A stretch of 64,000 bases of DNA from Nymphaea colorata (lineage: Eukaryota; Streptophyta; Magnoliopsida; Nymphaeales; Nymphaeaceae): assembly GCF_008831285.2 (NCBI RefSeq), contig NC_045144.1, positions 13,319,858 to 13,383,857 on the forward strand, in the 5' to 3' direction. Of the stretch, positions 25,613 through 37,969 are shown one piece after another (position 1 is the first letter of the stretch; each line of letters starts with the position of its first letter). A program made the position numbers and the translations under genes. Below the pieces are notes generated by a model. The model worked only from the letters and a program-made list of their open reading frames with translations, had not been told where the DNA came from and made no database searches.

Positions 25613-25880
25613 CCACTTTGGTGGTTTTATGTAGTTTGCTTTGTGCAACATCAATAAGTATAGATTAAAAGCCTTAATGGCAGCTGTGAGCTTGAATTGG
25701 CTGTGACCATAAGGTTCTTTTTGTATCCTTACATCCAAATAGAATGTAGTTCAGATAAAAAGGAGATTTCATTTTTGTAAGCCACAGATGTTAATCCAGA
25801 GGCGAGAGCTGTGATAACTATAGTTTGTAACCAGAGGGTGTTGGGCTATCCAATCCTAAAAGTTATAAGGTACCTTAGTA

Positions 25881-27405
25881 ATGTCAAGAATGGGATACGT
25901 AAGTGGAATGAAGAAAAATATTGGGATCTTAAGTGAGAGGGCCACAAAGATTTATGAGCAACTAGAGATAGTTCAGAAGATGGTGGAAGAAGGAGCTGAG
26001 GGGAGCATGGTGTATGAAAATAGAATCAGAAAGGAGCTTCAAAAGGCACTGAATTTGGGAAAATATATTGGCACAACAAATCTAAAGCCTGCTGGATCAA
26101 AGATTGTGTTTGGAACTCGAAGTACTTCCAGCAATTGCAAAGTTTAGGGAAAAGAAAAACCGGATTGAATCTCTTATTGTAGATGACCGACTTTTTGAAG
26201 AAGCTGAGGAGATTAGAGAGGTAGCTAGCAATTTTTTTGAGAACTTTCTTTCCAGTAGCAGATCAAGAGGAGGTTCTTTTGAGAGGCTGGAAGGAGGTGA
26301 GATGGTTTCGGAAGCAAAGAATAAACAACTATTAGAGCCTATATCTGTAGATGAGGTGAAAATGACTGTGATGAGTCTCGATGGTGAAGGTGCTGCAAGG
26401 CTAGATGGAGTACCTTATTACTTCAGCAGATGTGGGATTTGGTGGGTGTGGAAGTGAGTAGGAAATTATTTCCTTTTTAGAACTAGTAAACTGGTGGGGA
26501 GTATTAATCATATTTTCTTGATGCTACTCACAAAATTTCTGGGAGCCAAAAAGATTGAAGAATTTTGACCTATTGCCACGTCTAATACTGTTTAGAAAAT
26601 AATTACAAAAATAGTGGTATTAAGTATGCAATCAAATGCAATCAATACTTGTTCCTATTATTTCTGTGAACCCAATGAGCTTTTATTAAGAAAAGGTAAT
26701 CCATGACCAGGTTATTATGACAAATGAGCTAGTTGATTAGTTTAGCCGAAGCAATCAAGAGGTGCTTTGTTTGAAAATGGATATAGCTAAGGCTTATGAT
26801 AGTGTTTCATATGATTTTTTACAGGCTGGTCTATGTTTTCTAGACTTTCATCAAACATGGACAGGGTGAATAATGAAAAGTGTCAGGGAGGCATCATTAT
26901 TCGTCCTGATAAATGGTGTGGAAGGGAAGAGCATTAAATGTGGTAGGGGTCTAAGGCATGGGGACCCATTATCTCCTTACCTCTTCATAGTTGTCATGGA
27001 ATTGATTTTTAGGGACCTCAAAATGAAGGTGGAGGAGAAGAAGATATCGATCCCGACACTTCCTTGTAATTAGCTACATTTTGATGTTCAGTAGAAGCTC
27101 TAAGCAAACTGTTAAAGGCTTGAAATTTTTTATTGAAGAGATGGAAGTTAGAGTGGGGCTTAAAGTCAATAACTCCAAATTAAAAATAATCCCCATTAAT
27201 GTTCATGATGAAAAAGCCTGGCTGCTTAGAAGGGGATTAGGATCGGAACTGACAGATGTCCTCCCATGTACCTTGGCATTCCTTTGCTGGTGGGTAACTT
27301 AGGTGTGCAAGTTTGCAGGCTTCTTATAGAAAAATTTAGCAAGAGGTTTGTTGGCTGGCAAGCGAATCACTTGTCTTTTCGTGGCTGGTTGTGTTTAATT
27401 AAACG
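25881..27405 (+). pseudogene. L1-type LINE, 5' part of the RT region (interrupted)
   Basis: Non-LTR retrotransposon remnant. Frames in order: a linker between endonuclease and RT (RATKIYEQLEIVQKMVEEG, ENRIRKELQKAL), then NRIESLIVDDRLFEEAEEIR and VASNFFENF. RT motif A follows at about 26770-26815 (CLKMDIAKAYDSVSYDFL), motif B at 26943-26985 (GLRHGDPLSPYLFIVVMEL), then FSRSSKQTVKGLKFFIEE and GLKVNNSKLKI. The expected F/YADD catalytic motif between the last two blocks is missing or destroyed near 27065-27085. Many stops interrupt it. At about 27405 the frame (KRFVGWQANHLSF-like, then CLIK) is cut by the Copia cluster and resumes at 38587. Confidence 0.87.
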
Positions 27406-27406
27406 C

Positions 27407-27607
27407 AACCTCGGCTCGACTGCCTCCCAGACGACTTGATCTTCCATCATGGCTTGGACCCTAATCACCCAGATGGTGTAGTTGGTCACCGTGAGCAGCG
27501 GATATTGGAACGTCCCACTGGCGATCTTCCGCGCTGCCTCGTTTGTGATGATCGACATCAGCTTGAATCGAGGGAGCTTTGGCATACAACCTGGCTTTGA
27601 TACCAAA
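27407..27607 (-). pseudogene. Inverted PBS-gag start fragment of the Copia family
   Basis: The minus strand reads [36 protein letters not shown] and VIRVQAMMEDQVVWEAVEPR. This matches the gag start of copy B at 30330-30495, but inverted. The fragment ends at its primer-binding site, where TTTGGTATCAAAGCC (minus strand) abuts forward RT sequence at about 27600. No LTR lies at this end. Confidence 0.85.
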
Positions 27608-29050
27608 GCAATCAGACTCAAATGGGCGTTCAAATTGAAGAAAAACTCAGACGGGGAGGTGATCAAGCACAAGGCCAGATTAGTCGCGAAAGGCTATGTC
27701 CAGCGGCAAGGTATTGACTTCGAGGAGGTGTTTGGGCCAGTCGCCAGGCTTGACACCGTACGAGTCATCCTTGCCGTTGCAGCCAATTGTGGGTGGTAAG
27801 ACCATCACCTTGACGTCAAATCAGCATTCCTCAATGGCGAACTTGAGGAGGAGGTCTATGTAGCCCAGCTAGAAGGTTTTACGGTGAAGAACAAGGAGCA
27901 TATGGTGCTCAAACTAAGCAAGGCATTGTACGGTCTTCGACGAGCACCTTGTGCTTGGAACACGCGGCTGGATAGAAAACTGAAGCACCTTGGGTTCTCA
28001 AAGTGTGCTGGAACAAGCCACGTATACGAGGGGAAGAGACCACGCCGGCATCATCGTTGGAGTTTATGATGATGATCTAATTGTAATAGGGGAGGATTCG
28101 CAGGTGATCACTGCATTCAAGCAGCAGATGATGGCTGAGTTCGAGATGAGGAACCTCAGCCTGCTCACCTATTACCTTGGGATTGAGGTGGCACAAGGCG
28201 AGGATGGTATCCGGATCAAGTAGACAGCCTATGCCAAGAAGGTGTTAATGCAATTTGGTATGCTTGATTGTAATCCCACAAAACTTCCCAAGGAACCAAG
28301 GTCGCAGTTGCACTAGGATCCCGAAGGACAACCGGTGGATGCAACAGAGTATCGACGAGTTATCGGATGTCTAAGGTATCTTCTCCACACAAGACCAGAT
28401 CTTTCGTATGCCATCGGTGTAGCTAGTAGAATCATGGAGAAACCGACAGTGATGCACCACAAAGCAGAGAAGCAGATTTTGTGATAGTTAAAAGGCACAA
28501 TCAACTTCAGTCTTGTATGCACCAGAGCAAGGGGAGAAGAGGTGATTGTTGGGTTCATGGATAGTGACTTGGCGGGCGACGTCGATGACCGAAAAAACAC
28601 CAGTGGCAAGGCATTCTATGTAAATGAAAGCCTAGTCTCATGGAACTCGCAGAAGCAGAAGACCGTTGCTCTGTCTTCGTGCGAAGCTGAGTTCATGGCA
28701 GCAATTGCGGCAGCAATTGCGGCAGCATGTCAGGCACTCTGGCTCAGAGGACTACTAGCTGAGCTAGTTGGAAAAGAGCTGCAGGTGGTAAAGTTATATG
28801 TGGATAATAAGTCCGTAATCACATTAATTAAGAACCTAGTTTTTCATGGACGTAGCAAGCACATTGACACAAAGTTCACGTAGCAAACACATTGACACAA
28901 AGTTCCATTTCATACGCAAATGTGTTAAAAAATGACAAATTATTATGGATTTTGTGCGAACAGATGAGCAACAAGCTGATCTGTTGACGAAGGCGTTGCC
29001 GGTGACAAGTTTTGCAACAATGCGACAATTGCTAGGTGTTTGAAATCTCG
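27600..29050 (+). pseudogene. Copia remnant A: RT and RNase H
   Basis: Starts inside RT at [18 protein letters not shown], then [52 protein letters not shown] and VYDDDLIVIGEDSQ. The usual YVDD catalytic box reads YDDD here. RNase H follows with FMDSDLAGDVDDRKNTSGK, ALSSCEAEFMAA, LYVDNKSVITL and the degenerate tail to LTR1. Stops occur at 27797, 28221 and 28314 among others, and a 23-base stretch (around CACATTGACACAAAGTTC) is duplicated near 28858-28905. Gag, protease and integrase are absent. Confidence 0.88.
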
Positions 29051-29076
29051 AGCCACACCAGGATTTGGGGGGAGAA

Positions 29077-29668
29077 TATTGCTCTAACTCCTATTGTGGA
29101 GGAGTTCGTGGGAATGTGTGTAAGTGTGAGTGCATGAAGGAGCTCGTGGGTACGTGAGGTCCATCGGTTCCAAATCGTGGGTAGTTAAAGAAGAATGGAG
29201 AAATTGGTGGGAGTGAAAAGTGAAGACGTGAGGAAAACATGCGAATGTGTGTGCGGTTTCCAAGATCAAGGGTGATGGAGAAAGGAAATGGAGGAGATCA
29301 GGGGAGTGACCAGCGGTTACTAAGTTGAAGGCTGAAATGAAGGAGATCATGGAATGACCAGCGGTTATTAGCGTGAGGATCAAGTTTTTGTTTTTCAATA
29401 TATAGTTGTTAGAGAAAGTTCAATGAAGTACGCACAAAAGAACAAAGAATTTTTTTTTCCTTAAACCTCTTCCCTCTACCCGTGAAGTCCCCTCTCATTC
29501 TTTACTCTCTCCTACTGTCTCCTTACTCTCTCTCCCCTACCATGTACTCTCTACCCTGTCGCACTCTGCATCCATCTCCTTGGTATGTTGCAGCCTACGG
29601 TCACCTCTCCTCATTTTGCCGTTACCAAAAGGGAGGTGATTGAGTGTGAATCTAGGGAGGGCGCCAAT
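29077..29668 (+). repeat. Copia LTR1
   Basis: Begins TATTGCTCTAACTCC directly after GGGGGGAGAA, the polypurine tract of remnant A; other copies start TGTTGC. It ends GCGCCAA and is immediately followed by LTR2, so the final CA seen in LTR2 and LTR3 (GAACA, CCAACA) is missing. Compared with LTR2 it lacks part of a GAGGGCTGAAATGGAGGAGA repeat. About 592 bp. Confidence 0.9.
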
Positions 29669-30296
29669 GTTGCTCTAACTCCTATTGTGGAGGAGCTCGT
29701 GGGAACATGTGTAAGTGTGAGTGCATGAAGGAGCTTGTGGGTACGTGAGGTCCATCGGTTCCAAATCATGGGTAGTTAAAGAAGAATGGAGAAACTGGTG
29801 GGAGTGAAAAGTGGATACGTGAGGAGAACATGTGAATGTGTGTGCGGTTCCCAAGATCAAGGGTGATGGAGAAAATGGTGCGAGACTTGAGGGCTGAAAT
29901 GGAGGAGATCATGGGAGTGACTAGCGGTTACTAAGTTGAGGGCTGAAATGAAGGAGATCATGGAATGACCAGCGGTTATTAGCGTGAGGATCAAGTTTTT
30001 GTTTTTCTATATACAGTTGTTAGAGAAAGTTCAATGAAGTACGCCCAAAAGAAGAAAGAAATTTTTTTTCCTTAAACCTCTTCCCTCTACCCGTGAAGTC
30101 TCCTCTTGTTCTTTACTCTCTCTCCTGCCGTCTGCTTACTCTCTCTCTCCCCTATCGTGTACTCTCTACCCTATCACACTCTCCATCACTGTCCTTGGTG
30201 TGTTGCTTGGTGTGTTGCAGCCTACGGTCACCTCTCCTCATTTTGTCACTACCAAAAGGGAGGTGATTGAGTGTGAATCAAGGGAGTGCGCGAACA
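29669..30296 (+). repeat. Copia LTR2 (5' LTR of remnant B)
   Basis: Starts TGTTGCTCTAACTCC and ends GTGCGCGAACA, followed by the primer-binding site. Contains the pyrimidine-rich CTCTTTACTCTCTCTCC tract common to the three LTRs and two adjacent GAGGGCTGAAATG-AGGAGATCATGG-like units. About 628 bp. Confidence 0.92.
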
Positions 30297-30298
30297 TT

Positions 30299-30310
30299 TG
30301 GTATCAGAGC
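30299..30310 (+). other. Primer-binding site (initiator Met-tRNA type)
   Basis: TGGTATCAGAGC directly after LTR2 is complementary to the 3' end of plant initiator methionine tRNA and primes minus-strand DNA synthesis in most plant Copia elements. Confidence 0.9.
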
Positions 30311-30345
30311 CAGGTTGTTTGCCAAAGCTCCCTCGATTCAAGCCG

Positions 30346-33300
30346 ATGTCGATCATCACAAATGAAGTAGCGCGGGAGATCGCGAGTGGGGCGTTCCAAT
30401 ATCCGCTGCTCACGACGACCAAATACACCAGCTGTGTGATTAGGGTCCAGGCCATGATGGAAGATCAAGGCGTCTGGGAGGCAGTCGAGCCGACGGCCGG
30501 TGTGCCTGTCGACACAAGGAAGGACAAGAAGGCGAGGTCGCATCTTCTCCAAGCTCTCCCGAAGGATCTCTTAGTGCTGGTGGCAAAGAAGGCAACGGCG
30601 AAGGAGGTCTGGGACTGCGTCAAAACGAGATTCGTCGGGGCAGATCGCGTGAGGAACGCATGCTTGCAAACCTTGAAGATTGACTTTGATGCCATGAGAA
30701 TGCAGGAAGGAGAGACATTGGATTAGTATGCAGGCAGACTCACCGGCATGTCCGTCAAGTATGCCAACTTGTGGGGAACCCTAAGCGACGCCGCCCTAGT
30801 GAAGAAGCTGTTTGACACTGTTCCAAATCGATTTCTCAGCGTAATCGCAGGCATAGAGCAGTTTTGCGCACTCGACACTATGTTGTTTGAAGAGGTCGTG
30901 GGACGACTCAAGACCTACGAAGAATGCTCGCGTCCCTGAGCATTCGGTACCGGTGGCAACGGTGATGCTCAACTACTCACTTAGGCCGAGTGGGAGGCAC
31001 GACAGAAGAGAAGCAGCGGCGACCCATCATTGCCCCGAAAGGAAAGGACTCATGGGGAAGGAGCGATTCGCAGCTGAGGTGGACACAGACGCGGCAGAGG
31101 GCACGGGAGAGGCAGACGCGTCGACTTCCCACTCAATGACAGAGCAGGTGGCTCTGGGGCTTGTGGTCGTAACAAAAGCCACATCCGTTGCTACAATTGC
31201 AACGAATTGAGGCATTACGCGAACCAATGCAAGGCTCCCAAAAGGAAGGAGGAGGTGCATCTCACACAAGCCGACGACACTGAACCAGCCCTGCTGCTTG
31301 CAGAGTTGGAAGAAGTGGTGTCCGCAGCACTTGAACCACCAGAATGGCAAGATCGGCAGGATACCGTCCTGCTGATTGAGGAGCAGGTATGGCTGGAACT
31401 GTACGGGACCGAGGAGGGCATGAAAACTACCGATGTCTGGTACCTGGATAATGGCACCTGCAACCACATGACTGGAGACAAGGTCAAGTTTCAGGAGTTG
31501 GATGAGGCAATCACCGGCAAGGTGAAGTTCGGCGACGGCTCATCAGTGCAGATTATGGGTAAGGGTTCAATTCTATTTAGATGCAAAAATGATGATCAAT
31601 GGCTACTCCAGGAAGTATATTATATTCCAAGGCTTCGCAGCAACATCGTGAGTCTCGGGTAACTCACTGAGGCAGGCCACAAGGTGGTAATGGATGAGGA
31701 CGAACTGGAGGTGTTCGTCAAAAATCCATGGCAGCTGATCATGAAGGTGAGACGCACGCAAAAATCGTCTCTATTGTATCGTACTGCAGATTGCAAGGCC
31801 AGTGTGTCTCCTGGAAAACCTCGAGGATCCGCCATGGTTATGGCATGCTCGTCTCGACCATGTCAACTTTCAAGCAATGAAGATGCTTGTAAACAATAAG
31901 ATGGCAACCGGGGTACCGGCGATCACTCATCCCGCTCAGTTATACCAGAAATGTTGGGTGGCGAAGCAGACGAGATAGCCGTTCCCGTCAGCAGCCAACT
32001 ATCGAGTGAAGGAGCCAGTCGAACTCTTGCACGCTGATCTTTGCTGCCCGATCACGCCACCCACCCCTGCCGGTAATAGCTATTTCTTACTAATCGTTGA
32101 TGACTTCACACGTTGGATGTGGTTGTGCGTGATCAGAACAAAAGACCAGCCATACTCGACGTTTATGAGGACCAAGGCACTGGCCGAGAACGCGTGCGGG
32201 CACTCGTCAAGACGCTCTAGACCGATCGGGGAGGCGAGTTCCTCTCTCTCGAGTTCGCCAATGTGTGTGAACAGGCAAGCATTGCGCGGCACCTCACTGC
32301 GCCATACTCACCACAGCAAAACGGTGTGGTGGAGCGGAGGAACAGGACAGTGATGGTGATGGCAAGGTCCCTGCTCAAGAGCATGAGCATGCCGGGAAGA
32401 TTTTGGGGGGAGGCAGTACGATACGCAGTCTACCTGCTGAACCGCTTGCCTACGAAGGCCATGGGCGAGCGTACCCCGTATGAAGCTTGGAGTCGCAAGA
32501 AGCCTGATCTTGCACATCTTCAGTTATTTGGTTGCACAGCGCATGCCAACGTGACAACGCCACACCTAAAGAAGCTCGATTATCGCAGCCAGCCAATAGT
32601 TTATCTCGGCGTCAAGGATGGCTGCAAGGCGCATCGACTTTTCGATCCACAGCACGGGAGAATCAATGTAAGTCGTGACGTTAAATTTTACGAAAAATTG
32701 AAGTGGAATTGGAACATGGATGCAGGAGGCAGTGAATCGTCGAATTTCACTATTAAGGATGAATCCAACACTGAGTCAGCAGTTGACAACTCAGTTGCAA
32801 GCGGTCAAGCAGGAAGGTCATTATCCATGGAGCCAGGCAAACCAGCTTCTTCATCGACACCGATGGGTGGCGAAGCAACGCCAATGGCGACGCAGGCTAG
32901 AAGATTACTAGCTGATGAAACTGCCGTGGCCTCGGAGATGGAGGACAGTAATGACAAACCCATTTGGTATAGACATATTGATGATATCATGCGGTACGCT
33001 CGACGTGTCGAGCTTGATGATGAAGACATCGAAGAAGAGGTCATGCTTGCGGCAACGGAGGAGCCGTCGCGTTACTAAGAGGCAATCAGCCAACCGACAT
33101 GGGAGGAAGTCGTGGCGAAGGAGATTGAATCTATTGAGAAAAATTCGACCTGGACGCTGACAACCCTACCGGCCGGAACCAAAACAATCAGACTCAAATG
33201 GGTGTTCAAATTGAAGAAAAACTCAGACGGTGAGGTGATCAAGCACAGGGGCAAATTAGTCGCGAAAGGCTATGTCCAGCGGCAAGGGATTGACTTTGAG

Positions 33301-33905
33301 GAAGTGTTTGTGCCAGTCACCAGGCTCGACACCGTACGAGTCATCCTTGTCGTCGCAGCCAATCGTGGGTTGCCAGTCCATCACCTTGACATCAAATCGG
33401 CATTCCTCAATGGCAAACTTGAGGAGGAGGTCTATGTAGTCCAGCCATAAGGTTTTACCGTGAAGAACAAGGAGCATATGGTGCTCAAACTAGGCAAGGC
33501 ATTGTACGGTCTTCGACAAGCACCTCGTGCATGGAATACGCGGCTGGATTGAAGCCTGAAGCACCTTGGGTTCCCAAAGTGCGCGCTGGAACAAGCCATG
33601 TATACGAGGGGAAGAGACCGCGCCGGCATCATCGTTGGAGTTTATGTTGATGATCTAATTGTAACAGGGGAGGATTCACAGGCGATTGCTGCATTCAAGC
33701 AGCAGATGATGGCTAAGTTGGAGATGAGCGACCTCGGCCTGCTCACCTATTACCTTGGGATTGAGGTGGCACAAGGCGAAGACGGTATCCGGATCAAGCA
33801 AACAACCTATGCCAAGAAGGTGTTAATGATATTTGGTATGCTTGATTGTAATCCCACAAAACTTCCCATGAAACCAAGGTCGCAATTGCACAAGGATCCC
33901 GAAGG
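30346..33905 (+). pseudogene. Copia remnant B: gag, protease, integrase and partial RT
   Basis: Gag starts at 30346 with MSIITNEVAREIASGAFQYP; a TAG at 30724 replaces Gln in GETLDQYAG. Next come an incomplete zinc-knuckle region, the protease box WYLDNGTCNHMTGD near 31440, the integrase core with LLHADLCCPITPP, the catalytic glutamate region SPQQNGVVERRNRTV, and LFGCTAHANV. RT begins with [15 protein letters not shown] and [17 protein letters not shown] and keeps GVYVDDLIVTGEDSQ at about 33635. Stops fall at 30937, 31660, 32218, 33076 and elsewhere. The copy breaks off after KDPEGRPV at about 33905, where it is fused to gag of remnant C, so it lacks RNase H and a 3' LTR. Confidence 0.9.
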
Positions 33906-36900
33906 ACGGCCGGTGTGGCTGTCAACACGAGGAAGGACAAGAAGGCGAGGTCGCATCTTCTCCAAGCTCTCCCGGAGGATCTCCTAATGCAGGTGGCAAA
34001 GAAGGCGACGGCGAAAGAGGTCTGGGATTGCCTCAAAACGAGATTCGTCGGGGCAGATCGCGTGATGAATGCGTGCTTGTAAACCTTGAAGAGTGACTTT
34101 GATGCCATGAGAATGCAGGAAGGAGAGACATTGGATCAGTATGCGGGCAAACTCACCGGCATGTCCGTCAAGTATGCCAACTTGGGGGGAACCCTGAGCG
34201 ACGCCGCCCTAGTGAAGAAGCTGTTTGACACTGTTCCAAATCGGTTTCTCAGCGTAATCGCAGGCATAGAGCAGTTTTGCGACCTCGACACTATGTTCTT
34301 TGAAGAGGTCGTGGGACGACTCAAGACCTACGAAGAATGCTCGCGTCCCCGAGCATTCGGTACTGGTGATGCTCAACTACTTCTCACTTAGGCCTAGTGG
34401 GAGGCACGACAGAAGAGAAGCGGCGGCGACCCATCATTGCCCCGAAAGGAAAGGACTCATGGGGAAGGAGCGATTCGCAGGTGGGGTGGACGCAGACGCG
34501 GCAGAGGGCACGGGAGAGGCGGACGCATCGACTTCCCACTCAATGACAGAGCAGGTGGCTCTGGGGCTTGTGGTCGTAACAAAAGCCACATCCGTTGCTT
34601 CAATTGCAACGAATTGGGGCATTACGCGAACCAATGCAAGGCTCCCAAAAGGAAGGAGGAGGTGCATCTCACACAAGCCGACGACACTGAACCACCAGAA
34701 TGGCAAGATCAGCAGGATACCGTCCTGCTGATTGAGGAGCAGGTATGGCTGGAACTGCACGGGACCGAGCAGGGCATGAAAACTATCGATGTCTGGTACC
34801 TGGATAACGGTACCAGCAACCACATGACCGGAGACAAGGTCAAGTTTCAGGAGTTGGATGAGGCAATCACCGGCAAGGTGAAGTTCGGCGACGGCTCATC
34901 AGTGCAGATTATGGGTAAGGGTTCAATTCTATTTAGATGCAAAAATGATGATCAATGGCTGCTCCACGAAGTATATTATATTCCAAGGCTTCGCAGCAAC
35001 ATCGTGAGTCTCGGGTAACTCACTGAGGCAGGCCACAAGGTGTTTATGGATGAGGACGAACTGAAGGTGTTCGTCAAAAATCCATGGCAGCTGATCATGG
35101 AAGTGAGACGCACGCCAAATCGTCTCTATCGCATCGAGCTGCAGATTGCAAGGCCAGTGTGTCTCCTGGCAAACCTCGAGGATCCGGCATGGTTGTGGCA
35201 TGCTCATCTCGGCCATGTCAACTTTCAAGCAATGAAGATGCTTGTAAACAAGAAGATGGCAACTGGGTTACCACCGATCACTCATCCTGCTCAGTTATGC
35301 CGGGAGTGTTTGGTGGCGAAGCAGACGAGACAGCCGTTCCCACCAGCAGCCAACTATCAAGCAAAGGAGCCAGTCGAACTCTTGCAAGCTGATCTTTGCG
35401 GCCCGATCACGCCACCTACCCCTGCCGGTAATAGCTATTTCTTACTAATCGCTGGTGACTTCACTCGTTGGATGTGGTTGTTCTTGATCAGAACAAAAGA
35501 CCAGACATGCTCGGCGTTTATGAGAATCAAGGCGCTGGCCGAGAACACATGCGGGCATCGCGTCAAGACGCTCCGAACCGATCGGGAAGGCGAGTTCCTC
35601 TCTCTCGAGTTCACCAATGTGTGTGAACAGGCGGGCATTGTGCGGCACCTCACTGCGCCATACTCACCACAGCAAAACGGTGTGGTGGAGCGGAGGAACA
35701 GGACAGTGATGTCGATGGCTAGGTCCCTGCTCAAGAGCATGAACATGCTGTGAAGATTTTGGGGGGAGGCAGTACGACACGCAGTCTACCTACTGAACCA
35801 CTTGCCTACAAAGGCCATGGGCGAGCGCACCCTGTATGAAGCTTGGAGTCGTAGGAAGCCTGATCTTGCACATCTTCGGTTATTTGGTTGCACATTGAAT
35901 GCCAGGGTGATGACGGCACACCTGAAGAAGCTCGATGATTACAGCCAGCCAATGGTGTATCTCAGCATCGAGGACGGCTGCAAGGCGGATCGACTTTTCG
36001 ATCCACATAGTGGGAGAATCAATGTAAGTCGTGATGTTAAATTTGAAGAAAAATTGAAGTGGAATTGGAACATGGATGCATGAGGCTGTGAATCGTCGAA
36101 TTTCACTATTGAGGATGAATCGAACACTGAGTCAACAGTGGACAACTCAGTTGCAAGCAGACAAGCAGGAAGGTCATTATCCATGGAGCCAGGCTACCTG
36201 ACTTCTTCATCGACACCGATGGGTGGCGAAGCAATGCCAATGGTGGCACCGACTAGGAGATTGTTGGTGGACGAAACTGCCGTGGCCTTGGAGATGGAAG
36301 ACAGTAATGACAGACCCATTGAATATAGGTATATTGATGATATCATGCGGTACGCTCGGCGTGTTGAGCTTGATGATGAAGACGTCGAAGAAGAGGTCAT
36401 GCTTGCGGCAACAGAGGAGTCGTCGTGTTACCAAGAGGCAATCGGCGAACCGGCAATGGAGGAAGCCATGGCCAAGGAGATTGAATCTATTGAGAAAAAT
36501 TTGACCTAGACGCTGACAACCCTACTGGCCGGAACTAAAGCAATCGGCCTCAAATGGGTGTTCAAATTGAAGAAAAACTCAGATGGAGAGCTGATCAAGC
36601 ACAAGGTCAGATTTGTCGTGAAAGGCTATGTCCAGCGGCAAGGGATTGAGTTCGAGGAGGTGTTTGCGCCAATCGCCAGGCTCGACACCGTACGAGTCAT
36701 CCTTGCCGTCGCAGCCAATGATGGGTGGCAAGTCCATCACCTTGACGTCAAATTAGCATTCCTCAATGGCGAACATGAGGAGGAGGTCTATGTAGCCCAC
36801 CCAGAAGGTTTTAAAGTGAAGAACAAGGAGCATATGGTGCTCAAACTAAGCAAGGCATTGTACGGTCTTCAAAAAGCACCTCGTGCTTGGAACACGCTGC

Positions 36901-37960
36901 TGGATCGAAGCCTGAAGCACCTAGGGTTCTCAACGTGCGTGCTGGAGTAAGCCATGTACCTGAGGGGAAAAGATCACATCGACATCATCATTGGAGTTTA
37001 TGTTGATGATCTAATTGTAACAGGGGATGATTCGGAGGCGATTACTGCATTCAAGCAACATATGATGGCTGAGTTCGAGATGAGCAACCTCGGCCTGCTC
37101 ACCAATTACCTTGGGATTGAGGTGGCTCAAGGCGAAGACGGTATCCAGATGACGCAGACAGCCTATGCCAAGAAGGTGTTAATGCAATTTGGTATGCTTG
37201 ATTGTAATCCCACAAAACTTCCCATGGAACCAAGGTCGCAGTTGCACAAGGATCCCGATGGACAGTCGGTGGATGCAACAGAGTATCGACGAGTTATAGG
37301 ATGTCTGAGGTATCTTCTCCACACAAGTCCAGATCTTTCGTATGCCGTCGGTGTAGCTAGTAGATTCATGGAGAAATCGACAATGATGCACCACAAAGCA
37401 GTGAAGCAGATTTTGCGATATTTAAAAGACACAATCAACTTCGGTCTTGTATACACAGAGCAAGGGGAGAAGAGGTGATTGTTGGGTTTACGGATAATGA
37501 CTTGGCGGGCGACGTCGATGACCGGAAAAGCACCGGAGGCATGGCATTCTATGTAAATGAAAGCCTAGTCTCATGGCACTCGCAGAAGTAGAAGACCGTT
37601 GCTCTGTCTTCGTCCGAAGCTGAGTTCGTGGCAGCAACTGCGGCAGCATGTCAGGCCCTCTGGCTCAGAGGACTACTGGCTGAGCTAGTTGGAAAAGAGC
37701 CGCAGGTGGTAAAGTTATATGTGGATAATAAGTCCACAATCGCATTAATGAAGAACCTAGTTTTTCATGGACGTAGCAAACACATTGACACAAAGTTCCA
37801 TTTCATACGTGAATGTGTTGAAAAAGGACAAATTATTGTGGATTTTGTGCGAACAGATGAGCAACAAGCTGATCTGTTGATGAAGGCGTTGCCGGTGACA
37901 AGGTTGGCAACAATGCGACACTTGCTAGGTGTTCGAAATCTCGAGCCACACCAGGATTAG
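33906..37960 (+). pseudogene. Copia remnant C: most complete gag-pol copy
   Basis: Lacks the first 50 or so gag codons. Landmarks: gag KLTGMSVKYANLGGTLSD and VPNRFLSVIAGIEQF; zinc knuckle RCFNCNELGHYANQC; protease WYLDNGTSNHMTGD in the 193-codon frame 34437-35018; pre-integrase LWHAHLGHVNFQAMKML; integrase DDE blocks LLQADLCGP, LRTDREGEF and SPQQNGVVERRNRT; RT VHHLDVKLAFLNGEHEEEVY and GVYVDDLIVTGDDSE; RNase H LYVDNKSTIALMKNL, HGRSKHIDTKFHFI and TDEQQADLL. Breaks include stops at 34079, 35018, 35751, 36080, 36507, 36948, 37476 and 37589. It runs correctly into the polypurine tract and LTR3. Confidence 0.92.
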
Positions 37961-37969
37961 GGGGGAGAA

